From Spizellomyces punctatus DAOM BR117 (taxonomy: Eukaryota > Chytridiomycota > Chytridiomycetes > Spizellomycetales > Spizellomycetaceae), in assembly GCF_000182565.1 (NCBI RefSeq), contig NW_015971542.1:1094540-1158539 (forward strand): 64,000 nucleotides of DNA, in the 5' to 3' direction. Below are positions 33,843 through 46,206 of the stretch, piece after piece (the first letter of the stretch is position 1; each line of letters opens with the position of its first letter). The notes under the pieces were generated by a model that worked only from the letters and a program-made list of their open reading frames with translations, was not told where the DNA came from and did not search any database. Made by a program: the position numbers and the translations under genes.

Positions 33843-34988
33843 ATCATTTCATTTGTGGATATTTAGATGTAGATACTGGGATGGAATATATCAGTGTATT
33901 TTGTGGGCTATTGTCAATTCGTTCGGCCACCGTCATTTTGCCAGAAGTGCTCTGCGAAACCGTGCTCAAAAGTTATACATCGCTGACACCCTTGCACCGC
34001 TACGAATTCTGAGTGTAAGGATAATAACAAATGACAGAAATGAATGGCCGATGACATGTTTCCGATCGCTTCTGATATTTCACGACAATAACGGATTGCG
34101 TCTAGTAAACAGATCATATGCTATGACCTATCTATGCATTACAACGTTGGTAATGCGATAATACGCTCAGGTGCATTATCAACCCCATCATTTGGATCTT
34201 ACCAACCCTATACGTAACGGACATTACATCCGCAAATCACGTCCATGCACACTGATGCGACAAAACAAGAGATGATGTTTCCGATGTAATGCGAGTTTAG
34301 ACGTTACAGAGACCGAAAGAGCATGATGATGTAGTGCGAGAATAGCCGATGGATGCCCGGCTTGTATAAACATCATATGGAGATATTGAATGGTCTACAC
34401 TTTACTCTTCAAAGCGCGGCGCAATCGGAAGATAATATGACAGAAACCATTGAAAGAGCGACGTGAACCTACTCAATCCCAATCGCCAAATAACAGAACA
34501 CATCAACACCGAATACGTTGTCCAGCTAAATACACTAGATCATCTTCCAAGATTTGAGTATTTGAATGCCTTTAAACATCTCGTTCCTCCATGGAATCGA
34601 GAAGGCTTCATACGTTTCCTCGTCCATCTGCTGAGGCCATTTTCTCCGCTGGAATAGTTCAAGAAACTGGAGCCACCACGTGAGCCCGGTTACGGTGTCA
34701 AACATGTTGTGTAGATCGGGTAGGATATGCCTTTGGTTTATGAAGAGTTCAAACCCCGTTTGGTCGTTGTAATATGTGATGAAGAGCATATATGTGCTCC
34801 AAAATCTGTACCAAGGCTGTTTACATCCATATAGTATATAGACTGTAGGTAGTGCTAATGTTATGTCATCAAAACTCATTGCGAGCATGCTCGGTAAATT
34901 ACCGGAGATCATAATTAGATGAATTTGATTAATTCCTTTGTATCAGCCATCAAAGTTACAACGATTAGGACCGCTTCACATCCCAAAG
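33843..34988. other. Intergenic stretch, mostly empty
   Basis: No recognisable gene apart from the unassigned frame at 34535-34912 described separately. Confidence 0.4.
34535..34912 (-). CDS. Hypothetical 125-residue protein
   Basis: ATG-started open frame, rich in Trp, Tyr and Phe (TVYILYGCKQPWYRFWST, MFDTVTGLTWWLQFLELF). No known domain, no signal peptide and no clear membrane helix. Its length is somewhat beyond chance for this composition, but no supporting splice or promoter signal is seen. It could be a lineage-specific gene or noise. Confidence 0.3.
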   Translation of the reverse strand: MISGNLPSMLAMSFDDITLALPTVYILYGCKQPWYRFWSTYMLFITYYNDQTGFELFINQRHILPDLHNMFDTVTGLTWWLQFLELFQRRKWPQQMDEETYEAFSIPWRNEMFKGIQILKSWKMI

Positions 34989-36082
34989 ATGACATCTTTT
35001 CGTGGCTTGGGAGCTGCAAAAGTGGATGACGAGGAGGTGGAGGATTACATGTCGGATGCACTGTTGGCAGGAATATCGTCACAAGAATCTCGATCTGCTC
35101 CGGTAACCTACACCAAACGTCGGGCAGAGAAACTGCGTCGGCAAAAGGAGAGTGGAACCGTCAAGCCTCTGAAGGAGATAGGTTCGTTTGTCGCCAAGCG
35201 ACTCTTTCTTTTTGGATACGCAGCTTGACATCTTCCATTGTCATAGAGCGAGAGAGCCGCGAACGAGGACTACAATCACAACTCCCAGAAGAGAACAAGG
35301 GATTCCAAATGCTGGCGAAAATGGGATACAAGTGCGTTTCCATCCATCGTCTTGTCCGCGCCGGCCGTTCAGTATCTAAAGTCACGGCCGTACTCTCATC
35401 ATTAGCCGATCTTGAATATTGTTCTCTTGTGTAGGAAGGGGATGTCCCTCGGCACCACGCATGCATCAGAATCGAGAGTGGAGCCTATCACTGTTACTTT
35501 GAAACAAGGTAGGTACCTGAAATATCTGTAGGTTTGAAGCCCTCTTCTAACCCAGCCCCTACCATAGACAGACAAGGGATAGGACTCGCAGACCCTCTGG
35601 CTGTAAAGCGTCAACGAAGCGAAGAACAACAAAGAGCACTAGAGCACGAACAGGAGGAAGCACGGCAGGATTATCGAATGTTGATGAACAAACGATTTGC
35701 AGAGAAAAGACTGATGGCTGACCTCCGTAAGGCGCGTTTGCAATGTGAACATCTGGATCGAGCAAAGGGAATAGAGAGAAACGAGTTTTGGTTCCCCGAG
35801 AAACGGCAGACATCAGTGGATGACAATGGAAATCCACTGGAAGAGGAAGAAGAAGTGCCAACTGAGTTTGATCTAATGGAGGTACGTTGGATGTAGCCGG
35901 TTTACCGTTCGGTCTATAGCTCACCCCTTGGCTTTTCCCAGCCATCGTTGCAATTAATGGCCGTCACCATTTACCTGCGCACACTGCACTACTACTGCTT
36001 ATGGTGTGGTGAGGCTTACCCGACTGCAGAAGATCTTGATAATACTTGTCCGGGGGATACAGCAGAATCGCACGACGTGTGA
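34989..36082 (+). CDS. G-patch domain protein, GPATCH11-like
   Basis: Five exons (34989-35181, 35247-35331, 35435-35508, 35568-35881, 35942-36082) give 268 residues. The G-patch (GFQMLAKMGYKKGMSLG) is split by an intron and followed by DRQGIGLADPLAVKRQR. A charged coiled coil comes next, then the family's C-terminal domain with a zinc-binding-like motif YYCLWCGEAYPTAEDLDNTC and PG. This arrangement is that of GPATCH11 (CENP-Y). G-patches commonly activate DEAH helicases, so an RNA-processing role is inferred. Confidence 0.88.
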
Positions 36083-36278
36083 ATCTCGCATTAGGACTCT
36101 ATGGTTGGGGGATCCATTTGGATGTCCGTAAGACGGTAGAGGATGATGGTGGTTCTAGTAGATAAACTATACAATGATCCAGCTTTGGTAGAAAGATGTA
36201 GGAAAGATAGTCAGGCAGCGTTCGCATAACAGAAGTCTCCCGATACCATCACATTTTGTACATTAATACACATTCCGT

Positions 36279-37872
36279 TTATGAATTGTTCTCATCGTCG
36301 TCGCTCCCGTAGCCAGCGGAGGCGAGTGCTGCTAGACCCTTAGCATCCTCCTTCCCATTCTTATCTACCACGGAGTCATCGGCGGCCGCCGCTTCTGACG
36401 CTGCTGCGCCCGTGCCACCACTTGTCGCACCCGTATCTGCCTGTCCCGCATGAGCATAATACCAGTTCCGGTATGCTTCTTCATCATATGTGCCACTGTT
36501 ACCCGTGCTCTGATAATACGCCTGCCAGTCATACCCTGTCTGATCCCCAACATATCGCCACGCGGTTCCGTCCCACTGCCATCCATTGTAGGTTCCATCT
36601 GCACCAGCCCTGCCTTCACTGTCAAAGACAGTGTTACTAGCGTCCCTTAGGGCAGCGGAAATTGCACTTTCTTCTTCCACTTTTGCGGCTTTGGCGGGTG
36701 GGGCTTCTGCGTAATAGCCTTCGTAGTCTAGAATATTTCCTTGATCGCCAATCACGGGCAGTTTTTGCTGGAGCGCTTCGGATATGTACGCCTCCACCTT
36801 CCGCTTTTTCTCCTCCTTGACGCGCGGATTCGGGTCTTCCGTGGCCCATCGGACATTTAGAATCTGCAATCATTGTCAGCCAACAGATCCACTTGCAGTA
36901 CAGATTGTGCACGTACCTCATTACTGTCTAGCGACTGCCCGTACATCGCCTCTCTCGCAAACTCGGCATTCGATCTTCTCACGTAGCGTACAAAGGCCAC
37001 AGATTTATGTGGCAAGATATTGACTATGAATATTCTGCAGTCAGCGTCTCGTGCAGTCAACAATATGCCTGCCGGCAAAGCGAATACGTACTATGCTCAA
37101 TCTCTCCCCATTCGCTAAAGTGTCTTCTTACCACCTCCTAATAGTGGAAAAGGGCCTTCAGATATGTTATCCTCAACATCAAGCCAAGCGCTAGCATACC
37201 TCCATTTCAGATTGAGGTGCCTTTATATTTCCAATATACAGTGTGCGGTTGTCCCGTTCAAATGACCCAACTTACATACGGTGTGCGTCAGTTTTCGGCC
37301 ATAAGGTGGGCCTTTCGATATTTTGACATACCTCCACCCATATCATCTCGGTCCTCTCTGAACCGTTCCCTTCCAAATATATCATGCGCTTGAATCTCTC
37401 TGTCTTCCGGTAAAGGTATCCGGTGCCAGTACTGTTGCAAGACAATGCTGTATGATTATCCCGACAAGTTTCGCAGTTCATCGCAATCAGATACTCACCG
37501 AACATGTATGTCCCTTCATACAGCAGCCTCGAGCAAAGTGAACACAGAACGATGAACCCGTTTGGGCCTTTGTGTATCCCATGTCCCTCGCGATTTTGCA
37601 ACGGTGTTCGGCTTTCTCCAATCTGGGTCAAAACATGTGAGATGCTGAAGAGCGCAGCAACCACAACTTCTTCATAACATACGCATTTCGCTTTCGGCCC
37701 TCTCCTGTCCATCTATTGTACCAAATGTTGTACGTGCCTGCTTGGTCGGCAGCGACAGTCGCCTTCGCCGGGGCGGACACCTAAGCGCGACATTTCAAGA
37801 CGCAAAGTTTAGATGCTGCTTCATCGAGAATGATGACTATCTGAATACCTGTTTGCGTGCTGGTCTGTCCAT
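36279..37872 (-). CDS. CWC2: Pre-mRNA splicing factor Cwc2 (RBM22-related)
   Basis: NineTeen-complex-associated protein that contacts U6 snRNA at the spliceosome core. The model starts with a 24-nt first exon (37872-37849, MDRPARKQ) spliced to VSAPAKATVAADQAGTYNIW. Conserved torus/zinc-finger parts: RCKIARDMGYTKAQTGSSFC and FARGCCMKGHTC, then HRIPLPEDRE and DRDDMGG. An RRM follows: FERDNRTLYIGNIK, WGEIEHI, PHKSVAFVRYVRRSNAEF, REAMYGQSLDSNE and ILNVRWATEDPNP. The C-terminal ~110 residues are Gly/Tyr/Ala/Asp-rich (TGYDWQAYYQSTGN). The ORF readings in this region are split by about five introns. Confidence 0.88.
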
Positions 37873-37971
37873 AGAGAATGCGAGCGTTCGTGTACGCTGG
37901 ACAGAAGAAAAGTGGGAATACAAGAGTAGATCGCCGGAGGAGCTCCTGTTCGACGTCCTTCCCTTGTTGCT

Positions 37972-40900
37972 ATGGCATTCCGCACAGTCATCTGGTGGGA
38001 TCTTTGGAGCTCACGTATTTGCTTGTGGAGTGACCATAGGAAATCCTCTATGGGTAGTATTGCAGAGCACCTTAGGATTGCTGCATACTTGGCTGGAGGT
38101 CAGCAACCTGGTAGGTAAAGTCTGCTTTTCTGATGGTCAGACTTGGTGTCATATGCTGCGTTTTATTTAGGCTCCACCGACAATCGTGATGCCGTGAGTG
38201 CTATTGAAGCCCGCTTGGAACGAGCAAAATTACCAGAAGAAACCACAGGCATATCACCAACCGACCTCAAGGCCCGCTTTGCTTTAGCCTGTCTTCAATG
38301 CCTAAAGCGCGTAAACGACGCTTTATTATCCACTTCAACCGATGGCTCTGACCTCGGAGCCAGAGATCAAAAGCTCCTGGATACACTTCTGCAGATCACA
38401 ATTTATTTGGGAATATATCCGTCACTGGAACCTAATGTAGGACTTCCTCTCTCACGACGCACACGTTTCCCTTTGTTGGATATTGAAGGTCTGCCTTCGC
38501 CTATTATCAAGATTATGTATTTATTAAACAGCTACTTAATGAGATCATTTTTCCGATCCTTCCTCCTTCTCTTTGGCTATTGTTCCTTTTTCATCTGCTC
38601 TTTATCAGGTGGAACAGAATCTGGTGTCAACCCACAATTCCTATTTTATGTCACCCGAGAATTGGCGTCGATAACTTGCCATGATCGCACCTTCCTAGCG
38701 ACAACAATTGTGAACAGGTACCTTGCCGACTTGTATGCCGCGCAATTACAGTTGGCCTTTTCGCCCGAGATACCGGCTATGTCCATGATGTTTAGCGGCG
38801 ATCAAGAGAGTCTGAAATCTGTAAATATGCGGGATTACTCCCGTCAGATGTTGGATGAGCTATTTGCAAGGTTGGAGTGCGGAGAATGATTAGATGATCA
38901 CAGCACGGGATTTCTTACATTTTGAGCGTTCAAGAGTCTCGTCGTTGTCGTCATTGGAAGCCTTCTTATCGCTTCTTCGGGCCAAACCACCACCTTGGTT
39001 CCGCGCACAATGCACCCGGCTTCTATCACAAGTCGTCCTTAGACCAACTGGTGTTCAGACGGTCTTTGAATGCTTCCTACCATCCACTCCAGTTGCTGGT
39101 ACCGTGTTTGCGTTCTTATGCGGTGGACCACTTCTGGCTAATGCTTGAGCGGTAGGCGTCCTCGATACTGCACAACTGCAGCATGTCGCCCAGCTCATTT
39201 CATCAGTGCCCAAGCAAGTAGCGTCCGTCGAGGTAGGCTGCTCCATGCACGTAGTCTTGTCCTCATGGCGACTGATCTTTGTGAAAAGGAATACTATTCA
39301 ATCATCTCCCCACAACTTCTGGACCTTGTTGAAAAAGTAGAGTCAACAAGACCCATATTTCGCGCGGCTATATACGTCACAGTTCAGATGATAAACAAAC
39401 ACCCACATTTCGGGAAGCAATATCTGCTTAACCCGCTTATTGCGCCCTTACTACAATTCTATCGGTCAGATGTGTCGGATAGGAAGGAAACCCGTAGGTA
39501 TGCCCACTGTTGTCTGTTTGCCTTAAAGGACTCGGCTTGCTAATCGGCAAGGGCAGCGAACAAAACGTAGATCTTCATGGCAGAGTCATTCTTGCTGATG
39601 AAGAGTCCGTTCAATGCGCAATAGATCACATTCGACAACTGCTCGTTGGAAATGAGATCAGTCACACGCTCATGAACGCCTTGATACCCGGTACGTGCCG
39701 GTTTCCTGTGAAACAGAAGAAGAAACCATCTCTAAATTTTGACCAAAACCTCAGTCATAGCACCACTCTACTACATTCACGACTTTGCGACTCAAAGCGG
39801 ATCGAACGTGAAAGTTGCTGTCCATACGATTCTGCTCACATTTTTCCGAACAGCACATACCGATGACGCATCGTCTGCACTTTGGCGAACTTTAATGGAT
39901 GTTCCGCGCCAGGCAACCGCTGCTATTGCTGCTGGAGATGCGGGAGGTGTCATGTTGGTAGCAAATGAAGAGGGCAGGTGTGTGTCTTTGCACCTTTCAA
40001 TATGTACAGGCGTCGCCTTCGATTGATAACAGTTATTATTTAACAAAAGAGTAACTGTCGATGTGGACCGATTGCAAGAGCTCCTGGATGAAATAAACAA
40101 TGAGGAGCTGATCGCCGAATTCTTTCTGAAACTACTGGAAGTCCGCGGAACACAGACTTCAGATGATCCTGACGACGAGTTTAAGTAGGAAGCCCGAGTT
40201 ACCTTGAAGGCGATTTGCTTGTTCTGCTTATTCTGATACGCATCTTTGTCATGGAAAGTAAAATCTTCGCCACCGAACTTATCCTGGGTATCATGAGTCG
40301 CTTTGGTGAAGCTATATTGAAGAAACCACGGCAAATCATCATTTTTGCAAAGAACGCACTATTGAGCGGCGAAGAGGAAGTCGTATCAATGGGACTTGGC
40401 CTTTTAAGTGCTGTCTTAGGGAACGGTAGGCTAATTTCACTGCTGTAGCGGGTTGCATTGGTAACCTGTATCTCATACATCGGATGCAGAGGAGACTGCC
40501 TTGGACCCAGAAACTCGTCCAGTGTTGGATGAGATCCTGATCATATTACAAGCGCACAGTTCCCACGACGCCGTCGAAATAAGAGAGATGGCTAAAGAAG
40601 TGCGAATCCAATTAATCACACGAACGTCTGCTTTTGGTTCTTTCGGTAATGCGTACAGTTCGTCAATAGTATCTTTTGTGACAATTGAGTTGACCACAAG
40701 AAAAACGGTCAGACACGGAGGAACCAAAGAACAACTCTGCCAGTATTCTCCAAGACGCCCTGAAAGAACTTCAGGATGATCTCATTCCTGTTCGAGCGCA
40801 TGGAATGCATCAGCTTCGCAGCCTTATCTTGGCGCATGATCCGATTGTAGAGGAACAAATCAGTACCATCACGTCCTTGTTTCTTGATCAGATTGCGGAT

Positions 40901-41675
40901 GAGGATAGGTATATCTTAGTTACTGCTGCTTCAGACAACAAAATCGGTGACAACTTCTCGACCATTTTTTGGTAGCTTTATATACCTCAACGCTGTCAAA
41001 GGCCTGTCGGCGCTCACCGATGTGTATCCTCGCGCGACTCTCGCAAGTATCGCAGCTCGCTATCACCTATCTACTCTGAACCTCGACTACCGACTACGAA
41101 TAGGTGAGGCGCTATTGCAGACAATTCAACGATGCGGTGAAGTGTTTGGAAAGTATTGTGGGTATTTCAACGGGTGCAGCTGCTTGGGGGACAATCCAGT
41201 CAGATGCTCACGCAGTTCGTATCCGCAGCTCCAGAAATCCTTCCACCCATTCTTAGAGTCATGCACGACCCAGCAAAAGAACTTCGGGCCAGCGCACTCT
41301 CTCTTTTAGCATGTGTTGCGGAGACAGCTCCGTTGGCTCTGCTACCTGTGCTATATCAGGTGATGGACTATGTGCGGAACCTGCTGGTTTTCGAGAAAGA
41401 CGTGGAACCGAGAAGAGGTGTGTTGAACCGCGTGTGGTACCCTTGCCGGACTTGGCTTAACATTTTTGCTCGCCCAAGGTGCCATTGTAACCCTCCTGTC
41501 ACTCATCCGGGGGCTGGGCGAGAACATTTTAGCCACGTTACCGCCCGACCTAGTGAAGGAGATTAGCAAACAGCTCAGGATCACAGAGTCGACTGACGCA
41601 GACGAGCTAACAAGAGTTCATGCTCGGACTGCGCTGAATGATATAAGAGAGATTGTTAGGGGTGTGACTGGGTGA
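37972..41675 (+). CDS. RTP1/TANGO6-like RNA polymerase II assembly factor
   Basis: Fourteen exons (37972-38110, 38171-38876, 38935-39098, 39156-39232, 39289-39493, 39529-39690, 39755-39977, 40050-40184, 40259-40425, 40490-40645, 40713-40908, 40976-41152, 41200-41417, 41479-41675) are all in phase and give about 973 residues. It is an all-helical HEAT-like protein. The recognisable C-terminal domains contain LKELQDDLIPVRAHGMHQLR and FIYLNAVKGLSALTDVYPRA, then DYRLRIGEALLQTIQRCGE and LRASALSLLACVAETAPLAL. In yeast Rtp1 supports nuclear import of RNA polymerase II; TANGO6 is the animal relative. ATG 37972 is a guess; ATG 38050 in the same frame is as likely. The 47-nt intron 12 is unusually short. 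Confidence 0.82.
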
Positions 41676-41936
41676 TTCGCTTCGGGTAGCATCCTGATTA
41701 TGGATGACTGACGTTTAATCGCATTCCGACGTTATGTGCTCGTCAACATCATGTAATTGAATTCTTCACAACCTACACATTTGGAGCCTTAACCAATCGG
41801 TCATTTTCTCAAACTATGGTACAGTAGAAACAAGCATATCTATAACTGATCTATCAACTCTATAACTGTAACAACAACTCCTCCTCGCACCGAGGACAGG
41901 CATAATAGGTTCAATTTTGCAAACTATGGAAAACTT

Positions 41937-44227
41937 TTAAACCGCACTAAATTTTGCCACAAACGCCATAGGAATCCACCCAACCTCGGGTTTAATTTCG
42001 GGTGGTGAGTCTGCTTGCGGCTGCTGCTGCTGCGGGGGTCCGCGGCGGAATCTGTCCGCAAAGCCTCTGGAGGATGATGGGCTTTCGACAGAGGGACTCA
42101 TAGGCTTGTCAGTCCCGTCCTTTTTTTTACGCTGCAATTTTGTGCCATATATCCAGGTTCCTTGGCGTTTGCGGACTTCGATGACGTCGCCCTAAAAGCA
42201 ACACAATTGAGAATTGATGTGACCCACCAGAAACCTCGAGTCACGGATACCTTTGTTAAAGACATTTCCTTTGCGCTTCTCGCCGTAAAATCATGAATTG
42301 CATACACAAGATCTGCCGCCTTCGTTGATGACATGACTCCTACTAAACTTTCGCTCGCTCCAACCACACTCCCCATTTGGCTTTCTGCATCTCCATCCCC
42401 ACCCGCCACATATACGGCTGGAGTACGAAGATTTCCCCCGTGACGACTCACTGGCACAGATGCAATTTGTGTGTTCTCGGCGGCGAAGATATCGGGATAC
42501 AATGACGACAAGGTAGAGGTGAGATTCTGTGAAGTTGTTGGCTCTATGACCGAGGATCGGACCGTGGCGATAGGTTTAGAGGTAGGAAATGCTACACGAC
42601 GCTTTTCTCTTTCGATTGTGCTGCTGCTGTTGTTGGATTTAATGATAGGCCTTGGCGGGAACTGTGATGAAGGAGTAGTAACTGTTGGCGATTGCTCCTT
42701 CGGGGATGGTGCGTCATTTTCATTTCCAAGTCGTGAAAATGCGGGGAGAGAAAGCTGTGGTGCACTGGAATTCGACGCGGCTTCCTCAGCCGCCGTGCCC
42801 GACGATGCAGGTTCCGTAGTATCATTTGCTGTAAGTGATGAATCCTGACGCTCAGGAGCTCCTATCGTTGCAGCTGCTACCGCCCCCGCCAGTTGTGCAA
42901 CTGCCCGCCCAAAACTGGCCGATTTCATAGCTTCTTCATGATGTCTCTGGTCGGGGCCAATATTGCTATCTAAGGATCCACGCCGTGACACGCGACGAGA
43001 TGGTCCATCCGAAGTTTTAATTGAGTTGTTGCGTTTGCTCGCGCTGAACACTGTCTCCGTCAATATAGCATTGGCGTCAGATTTCTGGTCTTCCGACAGC
43101 TCATCAGCACATCCTGCTGCACCGGCGACGCACTGCCCAAAGAGGATCGCGAGACTACGTAGCAATGTACTCCACTGTGCCTCCATGCTGCGTATGTTTC
43201 GTGCTTCTTCTCCGAGAATCACATTTTGGTTCACATATTTGAGATCTTGCAGCTCAGCGGTGTACTGGGCGAGATTTCTGACGGCTTGTTGAATTTGTTC
43301 AGGGTTGCGATTCCGTCGTTTTCGGGTGTCAGTTTCTGCCTTTTTGATTTTGTCCTGAATTTCTTTTCCCATATATGCCAATCGCTTTTCGTTTGCCTTT
43401 TCGGATATACCAATGAGTATTGATCAGCTCCTACATGTCAGCACAAACAACATGCACGAGACTTACCACAACTGTGTTGGCATGTTCTTCAATGCCCTTT
43501 TGCAGAGGGTCTTCCAGCTCTCTTTGAACACGATCACCCAGCTCTCTTATTCGTTTGGACATTGTCAAATGAAGTTCGCCACAGCGCTTTAAGCCATCTA
43601 TCATGCAGAAGAAGGGGAATTGGTCCGGCTGCCAAGCCCAAAAGTTTGGCATCAACTACGGATTTTACCTGGTTTTACACCGCCTCGTATTCTCTCTGCC
43701 TGTTTGACCGCTCGGCATCTGCTCAAGTCAATGACAGACTCTGACATATCCTGCATAACGCCGGCCAAAGTCCACAAGGCCATTTTGTATTTGCCAGCAA
43801 CCTTTAGCACAGACTGAGATCTCGCAATAACATCCTTAATATCCTGGCGGGATATAGAGTCATTGGGTTGGCCGAGCATATTGCTATAGTCGTAAACGGA
43901 GGAAGTCGAGGAAGAGAGGGACGACGAAGACGGAAACTTTGATAGCTCGGGTCTTTTGGGAGACTCTGGATGGAGCGTCCCCCGAGACCCAAACAAATTG
44001 AACTGTGGACGTGGAATGGTGCTTGATTTGTTGGGGCTTTCAACACGTATCTTCACCTCAAACCTATGGGACTTGGCTGCGAAATGACGACCTCTTGGAT
44101 GATGCCAACATGCCCTTGTAAAAAACTGAAACTTTGGCTGACGAAAGTGGGCTGGTTTGGGCTGACGGACCGCGCCGTGATTGATCACGTGTATTAGATT
44201 CCATCCATTCTCATATTTGGTTAACAT
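41937..44227 (-). CDS. I-BAR/BAR-like plus SH3 protein (IRSp53-like layout)
   Basis: Four exons (44227-43679, 43628-43467, 43396-42251, 42191-41937) give 703 residues. After a Ser-rich N-terminus a long helical region (~120-340) follows: SVLKVAGKYKMALWTLAGVM, MIDGLKRCGELHLTMSKRIR, ELEDPLQKGIEEHANTVV, then a Lys/Arg-rich helix (GKEIQDKIKKAETDTRKRRN) and QWSTLLRSLAILFGQC. This fits a membrane-bending I-BAR/BAR fold. A ~230-residue Ser/Thr/Pro linker leads to a C-terminal SH3 (DLVYAIHDFTARSAKEMSLT, GDVIEVRKRQGTWIYG, GWIPMAFVAKF). The SH3 is interrupted by a ~45-residue Lys/Gln/Pro insert before the GWIP strand. Such proteins link membranes to actin regulators. I-BAR versus classic BAR cannot be decided by eye. 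Confidence 0.7.
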
Positions 44228-44409
44228 TTGAAACCTGTGCTGTTACACAAAGCTACTAAGCCCCTACGAGTGGGGTCGGTTGTGGGGACAACAAATTTTC
44301 CAGGGTAATTAATCACGTGAACTATCCACGTGGTTCGGGATTTGTCATGCATCGGATCTCACTTTGATCACTGTGGAAGAACTTGGACCTTGTTCGCAAA
44401 GGGCACGGA
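44228..44409. promoter_or_regulatory. Short divergent promoter with CACGTG motifs
   Basis: 182 bp between two divergent starts. CACGTG palindromes occur at about 44314 (AATCACGTGAAC) and 44329 (ATCCACGTGGTT), with another at about 44186 just inside the minus-strand gene. CACGTG is the core site of bHLH factors of the Cbf1/USF type. Regulation is inferred only from the motif. Confidence 0.45.
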
Positions 44410-46206
44410 ATGAACACGACGGAAAGGGCAGCTACTGAAGAAACGTCCACTGAGGGACGGGGGGACGTAGAGTCAGTAACACCCACGCAACCGGCAGCAA
44501 ATGAGAACACCCCCCTGCTCTCCGGTGGCAGCAATGCGGTTGCTGATGGCGAAAGACCTCCGGTTGCAAAACCTGCACGCCTCTTGTACTTGGACCACAT
44601 CCGTGGTCTGCTCATGATCTTGCAGTCGATTGATCGTAAGTTAAAACAGATGGTCATGTTTGTTCTTTCCAGTGAGGAGCTGACAAGGGCATTGGTAGAC
44701 TCTCGGCTTTTCTTGTCGCGCATCGACATTAAACACGAAGAATGGTGGGAGATGCCGGACTACCATGGATCTTTGTATCACTGGTTTGTGCGCTTCCTGA
44801 CGGCCATCTGTGCACCAGGTATGTGTACCTGGTCGTCCAACGTCAAAGTTGATAAGCATTGATGGATTGACATGCGCACAGGGTTCATGATGACCATGGG
44901 ATCCAGCATCTTGCTATTCACAATGAGTCGCTATAAACTGGGTTGGCATTGGTCTGCCATCTTGAAACACTTTCTCACACGCGCGATTGTATTGATCATT
45001 GTGAACTCGATTATGTATCCTTGTAAGTGACCAGTACACTGGTACGAACAAAGGGATGTTATTCTCATCTGTCGCTGCATTTCAATAGCGTGGATGCTGG
45101 TAACGACTGTGCTATTTGCCCTGGGATTCGACATGTTCCTTGGCTCTTGTGTTGTCGCATTCGAGTCTTTGACCTCAGAACGTCTTGCATCCTATTTATC
45201 GCGGACGCGCCCAGCACAAGACGCGTATAAGATGGCGGTCTCCGTATCGATCGCTGCCTACGGGATTTCTGCAGCTGCTATCACGTCACTCGCTAGCTTT
45301 TATACGCCCAGCGTCGAACACGCGAACGACGAAACTAACTGGCTTTGGCGACTCTTGTTCTTGCCGCACCTGCCACCAAAGGATGGATGGCTATATAGTA
45401 TGTACCCACCAATCCCTTGGTTTGGTATGGTATTATGGGGAATTGCCCTGCAACGTGCCGTATCCGTTTTCAAGCTGAAGCCAAGAGACGTGGGAATCGT
45501 GAACGCGGTATTTGTCGCTGTGCACTATGGCTTTATTTCATTGCAGGTGCACTAAATGTCAAATGAACTTTGTAGGCATTGGCTGTGGTTATGTGGATCA
45601 TTTTTATTCCGATTCGTTTGAATGAAGGATATGGAAATATCAATCCGGGGGAATTGCATCCTTCGCCGCGCCATTCATTTATCAATTTCTTTAACCTTAC
45701 CAAGTAAGGAATTTTGTCATTGTTTTTCACAGCATTTGGACTTGAGCTGAGCTGTAATTCTTAGGTACCCACCATCGGTTGCATACACAACTTGCACGCT
45801 CGGCATCGTGCATGCCCTATGTGCATTATTTATTCTCGCGGAAATTAGATTAAAGGATACTATATGGGCTTCAGATCGTAATCCCCTCGTCGTTTTCGGT
45901 CGATCTGCCTTCTTCTTCTGTAAGTTCATATTTAAAGGGTCTATCATAATGCAATGTTTTAAATCCCATTTTTTTGTATCGTTAGACGTACTACACTTTT
46001 ATGTATACCGGGGCTTCCGCCAGGTGCTTTCTCTTGTCGGCGTCATATCTGGCGGATCGGAGTGGCAAGACCAAGAGTATAATCTCCCAGATCCTTGGTA
46101 TTGGTTGAGCTGGGTGGTCGGCCTTGTCGTTCTTTATTTTGCCTGCGAGAGATATGGCAGATTCAAGGCGGGCACCTCACCCGATTCTCTATGGAGATTG
46201 TTCTAA
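44410..46206 (+). CDS. HGSNAT-like multipass membrane acyltransferase family protein
   Basis: Seven exons (44410-44635, 44699-44818, 44882-45022, 45089-45546, 45576-45703, 45765-45919, 45986-46206) give 482 residues. After a ~55-residue polar N-terminus with an endolysosomal-type dileucine (NENTPLLSG) the first membrane segment carries LDHIRGLLMILQSIDHSR. This matches the DxxRGxxxxxM-xxDH signature of the heparan-alpha-glucosaminide N-acetyltransferase/DUF1624 group. Eight to ten hydrophobic segments follow (FMMTMGSSILLFTMSRY, MLVTTVLFALGFDMFLG, ALAVVMWIIFIPIRL, WLSWVVGLVVLYF). A vacuolar transacylation role is plausible but the acceptor is unknown in fungi. Confidence 0.75.

Noticed and set aside
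38521-38610. Possible extra intron in RTP1 exon 2, suggested by an amphipathic alternative frame (IKQLLNEIIFPILP)
   Set aside because: The main frame is open throughout and no intron of normal size with matching phase could be placed; left unspliced but not excluded.
39099-39155. In-frame TGA that looked like a nonsense mutation in the RTP1-like gene
   Set aside because: A 57-nt intron (GTACCG to GGTAG) removes it and keeps the frame, giving a continuous conserved helix.
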